From: an uncultured Neisseriaceae bacterium
GTDB lineage: Bacteria; Pseudomonadota; Gammaproteobacteria; Burkholderiales; UBA11063
DNA length: 24,607 nucleotides
Assembly (NCBI GenBank): GCA_903891375.1
Contig: CAITEL010000359.1
Span: forward strand, 1-24,607
Direction of reading: 5' to 3'
Part shown: one piece after another, positions 16,357-24,607 of the stretch
How the letters are laid out: each line of letters begins with the position of its first letter
Position numbering within the stretch: the stretch's first letter is position 1
Notes under the pieces: model-generated
Database searches by the model: none
Told to the model about the DNA's origin: nothing
Seen by the model: only the letters and a program-made list of their open reading frames with translations
Position numbers and translations under genes: made by a program

Positions 16357-17757
16357 ATGAAAAATTTTACAGTAAAAGAGCTATTATACTCAGGTGTGGA
16401 GATTGACTCAATTGTAATGGTTAAAGGTTGGGCGCGTAGTCGACGTGATTCAAAAGCAGGTATTTCGTTTATCACGGTTAATGATGGTTCTTGTTTTGAT
16501 TCGGTGCAAGTTGTTGCAGAAAACAAACTATCTAATTATGAAACAGATATTTTAAGAATTACTAAAGATTGTTCGGTGGTTATAACAGGTAAGGTGGTTA
16601 AATCATTAGGTAAAGGACAATCAATAGAAATTGTGGCAACTACAATCGAAGTTGTAGGATTTGTTGAAAATCCTGATACATACCCAGTATCACCAAAACG
16701 CCATACAGTAGAGTATCTACGTGATGTGGCTCATCTACGCATTAGAACTAATTTATTAGGCGCGGTGGCACGAGTTAGAAATACTGTTTCATTTGCTATA
16801 CATGAATATTTTCAGAAAAATGGATTTTCGTGGATACATACACCAATTATTACTGGGTCAGATGCAGAAGGTGCTGGGGAAATGTTTCGGGTAACTGGCT
16901 TGAATTTGAATCACTTACCACGGACTGATGATGGTAAGATAGACTTTAAGCAAGACTTTTTTGCTAAAGAGACTTTCTTGACTGTGTCAGGTCAGCTAAA
17001 TTTAGAGGCATATTGTTTGGCTATGTCAAAAGTATATTCGTTTGGACCAACTTTTAGAGCGGAGAACTCTAATACTACTAGACATTTGGCAGAATTTTGG
17101 ATGGTAGAGGCAGAAATTGCATTTGCAAATTTAACTGATAATGCCACCTTGGCCGAAGATTTACTTAAGTATGTATTTAAAACAGTATTAGATAAAAATG
17201 CCGATGATATGAAATTTTTTGCTGAATTTATAAACAAAGAAGTGGTGACGAGATTAGAGTCATTGGTAAACAGTAATTTTGCAATGATAACGTATTCTGA
17301 GGCAATTAATCAGTTATTAAAAACTAAGGTTAAATTTGAAAATCCAGTTAGTTGGGGGATAGATTTAGCATCAGAACATGAACGTTGGCTATGTGAAGAA
17401 TACGTTGGACAACCAACGATTGTTATTGATTACCCTAAGGATTTTAAAGCTTTTTATATGCGTTTAAATGATGATGGTAAGACGGTTGCGGCAATGGATA
17501 TCTTGGCTCCAGGGATTGGCGAAATAGCGGGTGGGGCACAGCGTGAAGATAGATATGATGTTTTAGTGAGTAGAATGAACGAATTTGGAATGAGCCAAGA
17601 GCAGTTAGATTGGTATTTAGATTTACGTAGATTTGGTTCAGTACCACATGCAGGTTTTGGTATTGGTTTGGAACGTTTAATTAGTTATATTACTGGGGTG
17701 CAGAATATTCGTGATGTTATTCCATTTCCTCGGGCAAGTAAATTGGCAAGTTTTTAA
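16357..17757 (+). CDS. asnS: Asparaginyl-tRNA synthetase
   Basis: Class IIb aminoacyl-tRNA synthetase that charges tRNA-Asn directly. Length 466 equals E. coli AsnRS. The N-terminal OB-fold anticodon-binding domain covers about 15-105 ([18 protein letters not shown]). The catalytic core has motif 2 at [20 protein letters not shown] and motif 3 at [15 protein letters not shown], followed by [10 protein letters not shown]. The insert and the [10 protein letters not shown] sequence distinguish it from AspRS. Its presence means the organism need not rely on the indirect Asp-tRNA-Asn amidation route. GGAG lies 10 nt before the ATG, and the gene is 2 nt after pgk and 8 nt before the first lipoprotein, so it is probably in one transcript with them. 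Confidence 0.97.
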   Translation: MKNFTVKELLYSGVEIDSIVMVKGWARSRRDSKAGISFITVNDGSCFDSVQVVAENKLSNYETDILRITKDCSVVITGKVVKSLGKGQSIEIVATTIEVVGFVENPDTYPVSPKRHTVEYLRDVAHLRIRTNLLGAVARVRNTVSFAIHEYFQKNGFSWIHTPIITGSDAEGAGEMFRVTGLNLNHLPRTDDGKIDFKQDFFAKETFLTVSGQLNLEAYCLAMSKVYSFGPTFRAENSNTTRHLAEFWMVEAEIAFANLTDNATLAEDLLKYVFKTVLDKNADDMKFFAEFINKEVVTRLESLVNSNFAMITYSEAINQLLKTKVKFENPVSWGIDLASEHERWLCEEYVGQPTIVIDYPKDFKAFYMRLNDDGKTVAAMDILAPGIGEIAGGAQREDRYDVLVSRMNEFGMSQEQLDWYLDLRRFGSVPHAGFGIGLERLISYITGVQNIRDVIPFPRASKLASF

Positions 17758-17765
17758 GGTTATTT

Positions 17766-19262
17766 ATGTATATGAAAAATTTTTGTGCGGTTGTTTGTGT
17801 GACATTGTTTTTATTTGCTTGTTCTGGCACACCAAATAATGTTACGATGAGTGTTAATCAAGGGCAATGTTTAACAGGTGGTGGTGATAACGCACCTATT
17901 ACCAATCCAACAACAGCACCATATTGTATGTCGGTTACTTTGCAAAATAATAATAGTGGTATGAATGCAAATAATGTGCAGGTAACAAGTGTAGGATTAA
18001 CCTTAAGTTATACAGCAACGGCGACCAATGGAGCACAGCAATCATTTTCTAATAACATTTGTGATGTTCAGGCATCAGGAAATGTGTGCCCATCTGGGAG
18101 CACTATTTTTGGTAATATAACTGTGTATGATCCAAATAATTGTGCAACGCAACAAGGTAGCAAAGTTACAACATTAATGGCTGGCGGAGGCGCCTGTACC
18201 TTTTATCTACAAGTTACAGCAGAGTCGTATGCGGTTGGGCAGTATCCAATAGGTTTAACTTATAATTACACCAATGCGAATCAAAATTATAGTATTAGCC
18301 AGACCATTTACCAAGATGTAAACCTATATGCTGGTGGTGAATCTGGTGTGTTTACCTATAATGGTGAATCGTGGGATGTTGGGATTGCAAATATTACTGG
18401 GAATAATGTCACGGCGATGATTAACGATATGTATGGTAATTTGTACTTCAGTAGTGGTACAAGCATATATATGTACAATGGCAATGCAACAAGTATTTTG
18501 GGTGCAGCATTACCACAAGCAGTAAATACTATTAATAGTTTAGCAATTGATACAAGTAGCAATTTATTAGTTGCAACTAATAATGGTTTGTATTATACTA
18601 ATGTATATAGTCCGCAATCATGGATTCAGCCAGCAGGTACTAATGTACCGACAAATGCAACGGTTTTAGGTGTTGCTTATCAAAGCGGAATTGTTTATGC
18701 AACGGAGTCAACTACCGTATTTTCCTGTGCTGAGTCAACGGTGTTAGGTGTTTCTTTAACTTGTACAAATATAACTAATGGTGGACCTACACAGTTTTAT
18801 GCGAATTCAATTTTGGCTGAGAGTGGTCAGTTGTTTACTGGTACTACAACATCAGCTTCAACTTATGCGAATTCAACATGGTCGTCGCCATATGTATTTA
18901 CTCCAGTGCTTACTAGTGGCTATGTGTCAGGTTTGGAGTTGTATAATTCAGTTTTATATTTAGGAGTTAGCGCATCCATACCAACAACAGAAAGTACTTT
19001 ATATAGTTGTATCGGAGTAGCATGTGGCCCATTTGTAAGTACTTCAGGGAAAACCGTTTACGGTAATATCAATGGCATAACAACAGATGGTGCTGGTTAT
19101 GTTTATGCAGTTGGCCAAGGTATAAATTCCCCCGATTTTTCGCCAACAAACGTTGCTAGTATATTTTTGAATGTTGGGACAAGTGGTGCTTTATGGCAAA
19201 GCATTAGTGGTAATATAGGTAATTTAAATACGGTTAATGCAGTGTCGATGTTAACACATTGA
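17766..19262 (+). CDS. Secreted lipoprotein with cysteine-rich N-terminal domain and propeller-like repeats (paralogue 1)
   Basis: Unrecognised 498-residue protein. A short signal peptide ends in the lipobox LFAC, with C19 as the lipidated cysteine. The mature part is Asn/Ser/Thr/Gly-rich. An N-terminal domain (about 20-190) contains C35, C54, C99, C108, C126 and C144, enough for disulfides, and the motifs APYCMSVTLQNN and CTFYLQV. From about 195 to the end, five to seven imperfect repeats of the form N(I/V)-x-x-(I/M/L)...D-x-x-G-N-L-Y-x-(A/S) occur, as in VTAMINDMYGNLYFSSG, INSLAIDTSSNLLVATNNGL and INGITTDGAGYVYAVGQG. This pattern suggests a beta-propeller (sortilin/Kelch-like sensor folds are alternatives). 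AAGG lies 6 nt before ATG 17766; an ATG two codons later is an alternative. It sits between asnS and its paralogue. Function unknown; a periplasmic or surface location is inferred from the lipobox. Confidence 0.85.
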   Translation: MYMKNFCAVVCVTLFLFACSGTPNNVTMSVNQGQCLTGGGDNAPITNPTTAPYCMSVTLQNNNSGMNANNVQVTSVGLTLSYTATATNGAQQSFSNNICDVQASGNVCPSGSTIFGNITVYDPNNCATQQGSKVTTLMAGGGACTFYLQVTAESYAVGQYPIGLTYNYTNANQNYSISQTIYQDVNLYAGGESGVFTYNGESWDVGIANITGNNVTAMINDMYGNLYFSSGTSIYMYNGNATSILGAALPQAVNTINSLAIDTSSNLLVATNNGLYYTNVYSPQSWIQPAGTNVPTNATVLGVAYQSGIVYATESTTVFSCAESTVLGVSLTCTNITNGGPTQFYANSILAESGQLFTGTTTSASTYANSTWSSPYVFTPVLTSGYVSGLELYNSVLYLGVSASIPTTESTLYSCIGVACGPFVSTSGKTVYGNINGITTDGAGYVYAVGQGINSPDFSPTNVASIFLNVGTSGALWQSISGNIGNLNTVNAVSMLTH

Positions 19263-19297
19263 AGTATATCTAATTAAATAATAAAGAAAGATGTCTC

Positions 19298-20695
19298 ATG
19301 ACTAAAAACATGTTGAGAGTATTGGGTTCTGTATCTATTATTTTGTTGACTGGTTGTTCGGTAAATAATAATTTAACGTTTTCAACTCAAAATGGAAATT
19401 GCCCAGGTGGGCAGACCAATGCGCCGTATTGTTTGGCAGTTACAGTGCAAAATAATGGTGGCGGACAAAATTATGTCTCAAGCACCAACTATCCGATTTC
19501 AGGTCTTACAGTTTCAGTAACAGGGGCGTCTAATTTATTAACACCATCGTCAAATTCTTCTATGGATCCGAATGGTTGTACGACAAATAGCCTCAATCCA
19601 GGTAGCTTATGTACGTTTTATTTACAATTAGATCAAGAGGCTAATGCTGTTGCAACAAGCCTGCCGATTACAGTTACATTAAATTATTCAATTAATACCA
19701 ATTTATTTGGTGCAGGAACAGGTTCTAATTATTCGTCTCAATTTACAGCACACGAGACCACCAATTTATATGTGGTGCAAAGTCCAAATGGCAGTAATCA
19801 GGCATATGTTAACATATATAATTCTGGTGGAATCAATGGAATATCAACTATGGAATCACAATCAGCACCAGTATCAATTGCAATGGATACAAGTAGTTTT
19901 GGTTATTTATATTTGGCTACTGGCTCAGGCTTATGGAGTTATGGTAATGGTAATGGTATGCAAGCATCAAGTGAAAGTGGGGCCACTAATATGAATAATA
20001 TTTTTACAAATCAGTCATCTCCATTGGAATCAGCAACAAGTCCCACTACTATGTATGGCACATCAGGTGGACAAATATATCAGTATACCTTTTCTTCACA
20101 AAGTTGGAGTAGCTTAGTAACAGGCTTAACTAATGCGGCCACCAATATAAACGCAGTTTCGCCAACGGGTATAATTTTTTTAACAGCAATTAATGGTGGA
20201 CAGGTTTATTCTTGTAGTACTGGTGGCTCTAGTTCGGGTTGTGTCAATGAGGGGGTGTCTTTATCGGGGACAGTTAATGATATGGCAATATTAACTTCAA
20301 CGCCAACAGGTTTTACTGGTATATATGTTGCAACGAACGGTGGTTTATTCGCAGAATCAGGGACCGCATACGCCACTACCAACACGTGGTCACAAGTAAA
20401 CTTAGGTAATCTACAAGTTAACGTTTTAACTGCTGATGGTGTTGGTAATATATATGCTGGTGGTAATAATGGTAATTTATGGTATGTGAATAGTACTGCC
20501 CCTTTGGTTGTTAATGTTATTAATGGTATATCAGGTAATATAAATAGTTTAGTGTATGATAATTTTGGCGGTATATTGTATGCGACAGCTGGTAACCAAT
20601 TATATAGTTGCACTATGTCAACTTGTACATTGCTGGGAACACTTGGTACTTCAAGTGTTATGGGTATGACGATAGGGTCATCTTTAACAAATTAA
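19298..20695 (+). CDS. Secreted lipoprotein with cysteine-rich N-terminal domain and propeller-like repeats (paralogue 2)
   Basis: A 465-residue paralogue of the preceding gene, 35 nt downstream. The signal peptide ends in lipobox LTGC (C20). The N-terminal domain keeps the same landmarks: C35 at the same position, APYCLAVTVQNN (C45), C94 and CTFYLQL (C105). It therefore has four mature cysteines instead of six, and a spacing consistent with loss of one disulfide. The C-terminal region again shows repeats: VSIAMDTSSFGYLYLATGSG, INAVSPTGIIFLTAINGG, VNVLTADGVGNIYAGGNNG and INSLVYDNFGGILYATAGNQ. Both proteins also share a C-x-x-x-x-C pair in a late repeat (YSCTMSTC here, YSCIGVAC in paralogue 1). 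A tandem duplication is the simplest origin, followed by strong divergence. I do not recognise the family and assign no function. Confidence 0.85.
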   Translation: MTKNMLRVLGSVSIILLTGCSVNNNLTFSTQNGNCPGGQTNAPYCLAVTVQNNGGGQNYVSSTNYPISGLTVSVTGASNLLTPSSNSSMDPNGCTTNSLNPGSLCTFYLQLDQEANAVATSLPITVTLNYSINTNLFGAGTGSNYSSQFTAHETTNLYVVQSPNGSNQAYVNIYNSGGINGISTMESQSAPVSIAMDTSSFGYLYLATGSGLWSYGNGNGMQASSESGATNMNNIFTNQSSPLESATSPTTMYGTSGGQIYQYTFSSQSWSSLVTGLTNAATNINAVSPTGIIFLTAINGGQVYSCSTGGSSSGCVNEGVSLSGTVNDMAILTSTPTGFTGIYVATNGGLFAESGTAYATTNTWSQVNLGNLQVNVLTADGVGNIYAGGNNGNLWYVNSTAPLVVNVINGISGNINSLVYDNFGGILYATAGNQLYSCTMSTCTLLGTLGTSSVMGMTIGSSLTN

Positions 20696-20707
20696 TAAGA
20701 ATAATAA

Positions 20708-21340
20708 ATGGCAATTAATTATAAATTTAAACAAGCAAAATTTTTTGATACAGTAAATGATCTGAAGACTTTACCAGAGAGTAGTATTAAAGAAATTGCG
20801 ATAGTGGGTAGATCTAATGCAGGTAAGTCTAGCTTACTCAATCGATTGACTAATCAAAATAAATTAGCGTTTACCTCTAAAACACCAGGTAGAACGCAAC
20901 ACATTAATTATTTTAGTATTGCGGAAGAGGGTATATTTCTTGTGGATTTACCTGGTTATGGTTATGCAAAAGTTCCTGAGAAGATTCGCACACATTGGGT
21001 TGGTTTATTGGGTAAATATTTAGAAAATCGAGAACCATTAATTGGCTTAGTGTTAATTATGGATTCACGCCATCCGCTTAAAGAATTAGATTATAAGATG
21101 CTTGAGTTTTTTGGTGTAACTGGCAAACCAATTCATATTGTTTTATCTAAATCAGACAAACTAAACAATCAGGAAAAAAATCAAGTATTAAAATTTGTTA
21201 AAACTACATTAGATGCTGAAGGTTTTACTAATTTTTCTGTACAATTATTTTCATCGCTTAAAAGAACTGGCATTGAGGAACTTGAGTTAGAGCTTAATCG
21301 CTGGTTAAATAATGATGTTGATTTGGTCACAGTAACTTAA
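20708..21340 (+). CDS. engB: Ribosome-biogenesis GTP-binding protein EngB (YihA/YsxC)
   Basis: TRAFAC-class GTPase needed for late assembly of the large ribosomal subunit and usually essential. The 210 residues show the G motifs in order: G1 GRSNAGKSS (34-42), G2 threonine within [12 protein letters not shown] (58-69), G3 [11 protein letters not shown] (80-90), G4 SKSDK (147-151, with Ser in place of the usual Thr) and a G5-like SSLKRTG. The length is standard. It lies 12 nt after the second lipoprotein gene with only a weak purine-rich ribosome site, so it probably relies on readthrough from upstream. Its TAA overlaps the TAA of convergent lysC through the palindrome TTAA (21337-21340). Confidence 0.96.
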   Translation: MAINYKFKQAKFFDTVNDLKTLPESSIKEIAIVGRSNAGKSSLLNRLTNQNKLAFTSKTPGRTQHINYFSIAEEGIFLVDLPGYGYAKVPEKIRTHWVGLLGKYLENREPLIGLVLIMDSRHPLKELDYKMLEFFGVTGKPIHIVLSKSDKLNNQEKNQVLKFVKTTLDAEGFTNFSVQLFSSLKRTGIEELELELNRWLNNDVDLVTVT

Positions 21341-22497
21341 TTTAGTAGATTAGTTAATCTGCTTTTGGTTAATGTTGCATCTAGGTTATGGACTAATATT
21401 GACATACTTATTTCGTTGTGTGCGGTGGAGAATATCTCAGTATTATCAAGTAGTTGCCAAACTTTGAGGTTTAATGTGCTATTTGATCTAAACCCACTTC
21501 CAATAATCGAGAGTTTAGTTAAATTTTGTATTATTGATAAATTTTCTGTCTTAAGTTGTTTTAACTTTTCTGAGATAGCTACTGTGTTAACGTCATCAAT
21601 CACAAACGATAATTGATTTTGTGATATTTGTAACATATCTACATTACATATTGTATAAACCTCTTTCATGATCTTTGTGAGTTGTGTTTGTACGTAATTA
21701 AATGATATTAATGTTTGAGTTTCTTGAGTGCTAAGACTTATTATTGGGTAGTCTTCTAGTGCTGATTGATTCATGATTAAGCTTCCTTGATCTAATGGGG
21801 CGAAGGTTGATAATACTCTAATATTGGTTTTATAGCGATATCCAAGTTCACAACTGCGTACATGTAAAACTTTAGCACCTAAGGATGATGCTTCAAGCAT
21901 ACATTTGCCGTCAACAATTTCAATTCGCTTTGCTGTGGTAACGTTATTTGGGTCAGCGTTATAGACACCATTTACATCGGTATAAATTTGGCATTCTTTT
22001 GCTTTTAATACAACAGCCAGTGCTACAGCAGACGTATCAGATCCACCACGTCCAAATGTCGTAATATCACCAGTGTTGCTTACGCCTTGAAAACCTGCAA
22101 CTACCACTACGATTCCGTTATTTAAATCTTTATTAATTTTTGTATTATCGATTTTTTTTATTCGTGCTTGGGTATAGTCATCAGTGGTGATAATTGGAAT
22201 TTGCCACCCACAATAGCTTTTAGCTGGGATGTTGATCTTTTGTAGAGCTAAACATAATAATGAAATTGTAACTTGCTCGCCTGTTGCTGTAATGATATCC
22301 ATTTCTCGGTTTTTTTTGTGTGGGGATATATGGTTGGCTAAATTAACTAAACGGTTAGTTTCACCAGCCATAGCAGATACTACAATAACCATTTTATTAT
22401 TATGTTTATATGTTTTGGATATGTGATTAGCTATGTGAGTGATGCGTTCTATATTAGCTACAGATGTACCACCATATTTATGTACAATAATTGACAT
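21337..22497 (-). CDS. lysC: Aspartate kinase with divergent regulatory domain
   Basis: Catalyses phosphorylation of aspartate, the first step toward lysine, threonine, methionine and diaminopimelate. The kinase domain is well preserved: [15 protein letters not shown] at the start, [57 protein letters not shown] and [15 protein letters not shown]. The C-terminal regulatory part (about 240-386) should hold two ACT domains but is degenerate. The usual V-P-D-K-P-G of the first is replaced by SFNYVQTQ, and the usual M-R-S-H-A-G-V reads FRSNSTLN. At 386 residues it is slightly shorter than the ~405 typical of proteobacterial monofunctional LysC. Altered or lost feedback inhibition is my inference. 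It begins 2 nt after the uvrD stop, so it is probably co-transcribed. Confidence 0.93.
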   Translation of the reverse strand: MSIIVHKYGGTSVANIERITHIANHISKTYKHNNKMVIVVSAMAGETNRLVNLANHISPHKKNREMDIITATGEQVTISLLCLALQKINIPAKSYCGWQIPIITTDDYTQARIKKIDNTKINKDLNNGIVVVVAGFQGVSNTGDITTFGRGGSDTSAVALAVVLKAKECQIYTDVNGVYNADPNNVTTAKRIEIVDGKCMLEASSLGAKVLHVRSCELGYRYKTNIRVLSTFAPLDQGSLIMNQSALEDYPIISLSTQETQTLISFNYVQTQLTKIMKEVYTICNVDMLQISQNQLSFVIDDVNTVAISEKLKQLKTENLSIIQNLTKLSIIGSGFRSNSTLNLKVWQLLDNTEIFSTAHNEISMSILVHNLDATLTKSRLTNLLN

Positions 22498-22499
22498 AG

Positions 22500-24607
22500 C
22501 TACACTTTTTCAATTTTCGCAATATTTAAATCTAAGGTTTTCTTACCTAAACCAATAAAGAAAATTTCGGCAGACATTTTCGCTCCTTCTTCATTCAGAT
22601 GCATTATTTTGCCGTTACCGAATTTTGGATGCTTTATTAGATCACCTATTTTTAGTGTTAGGGATTTATTTAAAACTTCAACGTGTGAAGTTTTAAATTC
22701 GGGGTTATTTATTATTCTAGTAGTGGTATTTGTATTAGTTAAAAATTCTTCAGCAGTTAAGGTGTCAAAGCCAATTTTACTAATACCTGATATATTGGAG
22801 ATTAGTTTACTAGGTATTTCATTGACAAAACGAGATATTGGGGCTGATTGACGCTTTCCCCACATTAATCGACTACATGCACGCAGTAAATATAAATTTT
22901 CTTTTGCACGGGTTATTGCCACATACATTAAACGCCGTTCTTCCTCTGTATTTTGTGGTGTGCTTGAACTGTTCTCATGTGGAAATAACCCTTCTTCTAG
23001 ACCAACAATAAAAACCGTCTTGAATTCTAGGCCTTTTGCTGCATGTACTGTCATTAGTTGAACTGCTTGCTCATGTTTTTGTGCTTGACTTTCACCAGAT
23101 TCAAGTATGGCATGGGCTAAGAATTCCGCTACGGGGTTAGTGTCAGCAGTTTCGCTTTTAAAAGTTGTAACTGCGTTGATTAATTCATTAATATTTTCAA
23201 GGCGTTCATTACCATTTTTTTTGTCATTAGTATAATGTTCGGTTACGCCACATGTGTCAATAATGTATTGTATAGTCTCGGGTAGAGTTAAGTGTTGACA
23301 TGCACTTTGAATATTTAGTATAAGATTCGTAAACTTATTTAAATGCAATTTTTGTTTACCGTCGATTAAGTCACATGCTTGATATAATGAGACATTATTG
23401 TTAATAGCAATTTCTTGTAAATTTTCTAGGGTTTTAGCACCGATGCCTCGAGCTGGGAAGTTAACCACTCTTAAAAATGCGTCGTTATCATTGCTGTTAA
23501 TTAGCAATCTGAGATATGCAAGTGCTTGTTTAATTTCCAGTCGATCAAAGAAACGTAAACCACCATAGACACGATAGGAGATTCCACGACTATAAAATAA
23601 CTGTTCAAAAATCCTTGATTGCGCATTTGAACGGTATAAGATTGTAATGTCAGATAAAGATGCACCCTTGTCTACTAGATGGCGAATTTCATCCATCACA
23701 AAAAAAGCTTCATCTTCTTCGGTGTAACCTTCATAGAGTTTTATTTTAGTTCCATCTGAATTTTCTGTCCATAAGTTTTTACCAATTCTGCCATCATTAT
23801 TAGCAATTACTGCGTTGGCAGCTTGTAGAATATTTGTGGTGGATCTATAATTTTGTTCTAATCGGATGGGATTTTCAATTTTAAAGTCTGACAAAAAAGA
23901 ACGCATGTTGGAAACTTGTGCGCCACGAAATGAATAGATTGATTGATCATCATCACCAACGGCAAATATATGAGTGCTTTGAGATTTAAATAATTTGAGC
24001 CATTTGTATTGAAGATGATTAGTATCTTGGAATTCATCCACTAAAATATGTTGGAATTGACTATGGTATAAACCAAGAATTTGATTATTATGTAATAGTA
24101 ATTCATAACTGCGAAGCAAGAGTTCTGTGAAGTCTACGAGACTTTCTTTATTGCATAAATCTTCATAAAGGGAATATAACATTATCCAATGCTCTTGTCG
24201 TAGTCCATTAGCGACTAATTCACTAGAACGTAATCCTGAATCCTTTTGTGTGTTTATGAATTTTTGTAATTCTTTTGCGGGGTATCTTTCTTCATCAAGA
24301 TTAGATTGCTTTATAATCCGTTTTATGGTGTTGAGTTGGTCTTGCATATCTAGGATGTGGAAATATGGGGTTAGTCCCGCTTCTTTATGGTGTTTGGATA
24401 AAATTTTTAAGGCAATAGAATGGAAAGTGCCAATCCATAGATTTTTGGAATCATGTTCAACCAAATTCGTAACTCGGTGCATCATTTCTTTGGCGGCTTT
24501 ATTTGTAAAGGTAACGGCTAGAATTTGACTAGGATTAACCTGAAACGTATTTACAATCCAAGCAATACGAGTGGTTAGGACTTGGGTTTTTCCACTTCCT
24601 GCCCCAG
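22500..24607 (-). CDS. uvrD: DNA helicase II UvrD, 5' end cut by the right edge
   Basis: Superfamily 1A 3'-5' helicase used in nucleotide excision and mismatch repair. The frame stays open upstream of the in-frame ATG at 24485 to the window edge and includes the Walker A motif GAGSGKT at 24587-24605, so that ATG is internal. About 702 codons are visible; only some 20 N-terminal residues are missing. Further motifs are TFTNKAAKEM (Ia), VDEFQDTNHLQY (II), GDDDQSIYSFRGA (III), EQNYRST (IV), TVHAAKGLEFKTVF (V) and RLMYVAITRAKE (VI). The C-terminal HPKFGNGKIMH...GLGKKTLDL module is typical of UvrD/PcrA and separates it from Rep. lysC follows after 2 nt. Confidence 0.96.
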   Translation of the reverse strand, partial: GAGSGKTQVLTTRIAWIVNTFQVNPSQILAVTFTNKAAKEMMHRVTNLVEHDSKNLWIGTFHSIALKILSKHHKEAGLTPYFHILDMQDQLNTIKRIIKQSNLDEERYPAKELQKFINTQKDSGLRSSELVANGLRQEHWIMLYSLYEDLCNKESLVDFTELLLRSYELLLHNNQILGLYHSQFQHILVDEFQDTNHLQYKWLKLFKSQSTHIFAVGDDDQSIYSFRGAQVSNMRSFLSDFKIENPIRLEQNYRSTTNILQAANAVIANNDGRIGKNLWTENSDGTKIKLYEGYTEEDEAFFVMDEIRHLVDKGASLSDITILYRSNAQSRIFEQLFYSRGISYRVYGGLRFFDRLEIKQALAYLRLLINSNDNDAFLRVVNFPARGIGAKTLENLQEIAINNNVSLYQACDLIDGKQKLHLNKFTNLILNIQSACQHLTLPETIQYIIDTCGVTEHYTNDKKNGNERLENINELINAVTTFKSETADTNPVAEFLAHAILESGESQAQKHEQAVQLMTVHAAKGLEFKTVFIVGLEEGLFPHENSSSTPQNTEEERRLMYVAITRAKENLYLLRACSRLMWGKRQSAPISRFVNEIPSKLISNISGISKIGFDTLTAEEFLTNTNTTTRIINNPEFKTSHVEVLNKSLTLKIGDLIKHPKFGNGKIMHLNEEGAKMSAEIFFIGLGKKTLDLNIAKIEKV

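Noticed and set aside
20206..20613. 135-residue open frame on the minus strand inside the second lipoprotein gene
   Set aside because: It is antisense to a convincing secreted protein, has no ribosome site and shows no recognisable motif. Low stop density follows from the Asn/Gly/Thr-rich coding of the opposite strand.
17766..20695. Nucleotide direct repeats or recent gene duplication in the lipoprotein pair
   Set aside because: Similarity is visible only at protein motif level. I see no long shared nucleotide stretches, so any duplication is old, and no CRISPR-like array is present.
24485..24607. uvrD starting at the ATG at 24485
   Set aside because: The same frame continues upstream through the Walker A motif GAGSGKT and TFTNKAAKE, so the ATG is internal and the gene is cut by the window edge.

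Overview
The window is a gene-dense, clearly AT-rich stretch of a Gram-negative bacterial chromosome. The Gram-negative call rests on an RND pump with its periplasmic adaptor, a YciB-type septation protein, lipobox lipoproteins and an ArnT-like glycosyltransferase. The housekeeping set (rlmD, lipA, rsmA/ksgA, yciB, pgk, asnS, engB, lysC, uvrD) fits a low-GC gamma- or betaproteobacterium. I cannot place it to genus from sequence alone; Francisella-like gammaproteobacteria and low-GC Neisseriales are the two guesses I considered.

Layout. (1) 1-3309, minus strand: a type I restriction-modification locus with hsdM, a KilA-N domain protein, and a two-helix membrane protein that starts inside the KilA-N stop codon and runs off the left edge. 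hsdS and hsdR are not in the window. (2) 3310-3708: a gene-poor junction with a probable hsdM promoter, a possible gene remnant and a -10 box for the next operon. (3) 3709-10807, plus strand: a compact four-gene envelope/export operon encoding an ArnT-like GT-C glycosyltransferase, an RND pump, its membrane-fusion protein and a Bcr/CflA-type MFS exporter. (4) 10802-14422, minus strand: the operon yciB-rsmA-lipA-rlmD, with a good promoter at 14459-14488. (5) 14539-15077, minus strand: a RelB/RelE-type toxin-antitoxin pair with a strong promoter overlapped by palindromes, a likely autoregulatory operator. (6) 15176-21340, plus strand: pgk, asnS, two paralogous secreted lipoproteins with propeller-like repeats, and engB, all with gaps of 2-35 nt. 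(7) 21337-24607, minus strand: uvrD (cut by the right edge) followed by lysC.

The convergent pairs MFS/rlmD and engB/lysC overlap at their stop codons, so no intergenic terminator can separate them.

The parts least explained by textbook biology are: the hsdM/KilA-N/membrane-protein arrangement, with a 15-bp perfect inverted repeat inside the KilA-N gene; the lipoprotein pair inserted in a housekeeping transcript; the glycosyltransferase-RND-MFS operon; and a LysC whose regulatory ACT region has lost the usual effector-site motifs.
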